From: Halovenus sp.
GTDB taxonomy: Archaea; Halobacteriota; Halobacteria; Halobacteriales; Haloarculaceae
Reading direction: 5' to 3'
Length of the DNA stretch: 5,021 nucleotides
NCBI GenBank assembly: GCA_028274925.1
Contig: JAQCNR010000071.1
Coordinates: forward strand, 1-5,021
In this document: piece by piece, positions 4,803 to 5,021 of the stretch
Layout: every line of letters starts with the position of its first letter
Numbering within the stretch: the first letter of the stretch is position 1
Made by a program: the position numbers and the translations under genes
Notes under the pieces: generated by a model
The model's input: only the letters and a program-made list of their open reading frames with translations
Told to the model about the DNA's origin: nothing
Databases searched by the model: none

Positions 4803-5021
4803 TCAGCAACTGGAGAAGCCGCCGTCGACGACCAGCGCTTCGCCGGTAATCCAGTCCGCTTCGTCCGAGGCCAGAAAGAGCATCGCATTGGCGATATCCT
4901 CGGGCTTGCCCAGTCGTTTGAGGGGATATTCTTCGGACATCTCGTTTTTCGTGTACTCCCACTCTTCTTCGCTGAGACTGCGCCGTGGCATCGAGGTGTC
5001 GGTAATTCCCGGACAGACGGC
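4803..5021 (-). CDS. Short-chain dehydrogenase/reductase (SDR), C-terminal 72 residues
   Basis: This is the C-terminal part of an NAD(P)-dependent Rossmann-fold oxidoreductase of the classical SDR family; FabG-like oxoacyl-ACP reductases and many glucose or alcohol dehydrogenases share this tail. The visible frame is open to the right edge and starts within AVCPGITDTSMPRR, the PG...T motif after strand beta-6. It continues through YPLKRLGKPEDIANAMLFLA and SDEADWITGEALVVDGGFSS, the classical PL.R.G.PEDIA...FL.SD...ITG....VDGG ending. The Gly-rich cofactor motif and the catalytic Ser-Tyr-Lys are beyond the edge, so cofactor and substrate cannot be judged. The ATG at 4991 is internal, not the gene start. 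It is in the same orientation as the thioesterase gene 141 nt downstream; a shared role in acyl-CoA or lipid metabolism is possible but unproven. Confidence 0.92.
   Translation of the reverse strand, partial: AVCPGITDTSMPRRSLSEEEWEYTKNEMSEEYPLKRLGKPEDIANAMLFLASDEADWITGEALVVDGGFSSC

Noticed and set aside
4748..4849. Plus-strand small frame of 33 codons (MSKLLKRTKRQSDLHRWPLS...)
   Set aside because: No SD at a useful distance, and its second half is antisense to the SDR C-terminus, with an Arg-rich tail typical of a chance frame.
4803..4991. The 62-codon frame beginning at ATG 4991 as a complete small gene
   Set aside because: The frame stays open upstream and encodes the SDR PG...T motif before this Met, so it is the tail of a larger gene cut by the window edge.

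Overview
The window looks like a chromosomal housekeeping segment of a halophilic archaeon (class Halobacteria). Three things point there. The proteins are strongly acidic. The genes are GC-rich with mostly G/C third codon positions. The minus strand carries the archaeal ribosomal gene order uL3-uL4-uL23-uL2, with sequences close to what I remember of the Haloarcula marismortui proteins. I cannot name the genus; the divergent uL23 argues against H. marismortui itself.

Left part (1-3319, minus strand): the head of the S10-type ribosomal protein operon, transcribed right to left. The first gene encodes a SPOUT-fold RNA methyltransferase of the archaeal MTH1 / human SPOUT1 type. It is followed by rpl3, rpl4, rpl23 and the first 153 codons of rpl2, which runs off the left edge. 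Junctions are 3-4 nt gaps or an ATGA overlap, so this is one polycistronic unit. Three products contact the peptidyl-transferase and exit-tunnel regions of 23S rRNA (uL2, uL3, uL4), uL23 sits at the tunnel exit, and the leading gene probably modifies rRNA. The unit is therefore devoted to the large-subunit core.

Middle (3320-4226): a 274-bp divergent intergenic region holds an A/T-rich TATA-like element, the likely operon promoter and possibly bidirectional. It also holds a 26-codon ORF with a strong Shine-Dalgarno sequence. A plus-strand gene for an unrecognised protein of about 210 residues, rich in Cys and Trp, follows.

Right part (4230-5021, minus strand): a small hotdog-fold (PaaI-like) thioesterase gene converges on the unknown gene with a 3-bp gap. 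It has a TATA-like box placed for a leaderless transcript. Upstream are a strong imperfect hairpin and then the C-terminal end of a short-chain dehydrogenase/reductase (SDR) gene cut by the right edge.

Most of this is conserved, ordinary archaeal gene content. The less explained parts are the unknown protein, the small SD-led ORF before it, and the hairpin between the SDR and thioesterase genes. I see no RNA gene, mobile element, CRISPR array or defence system.
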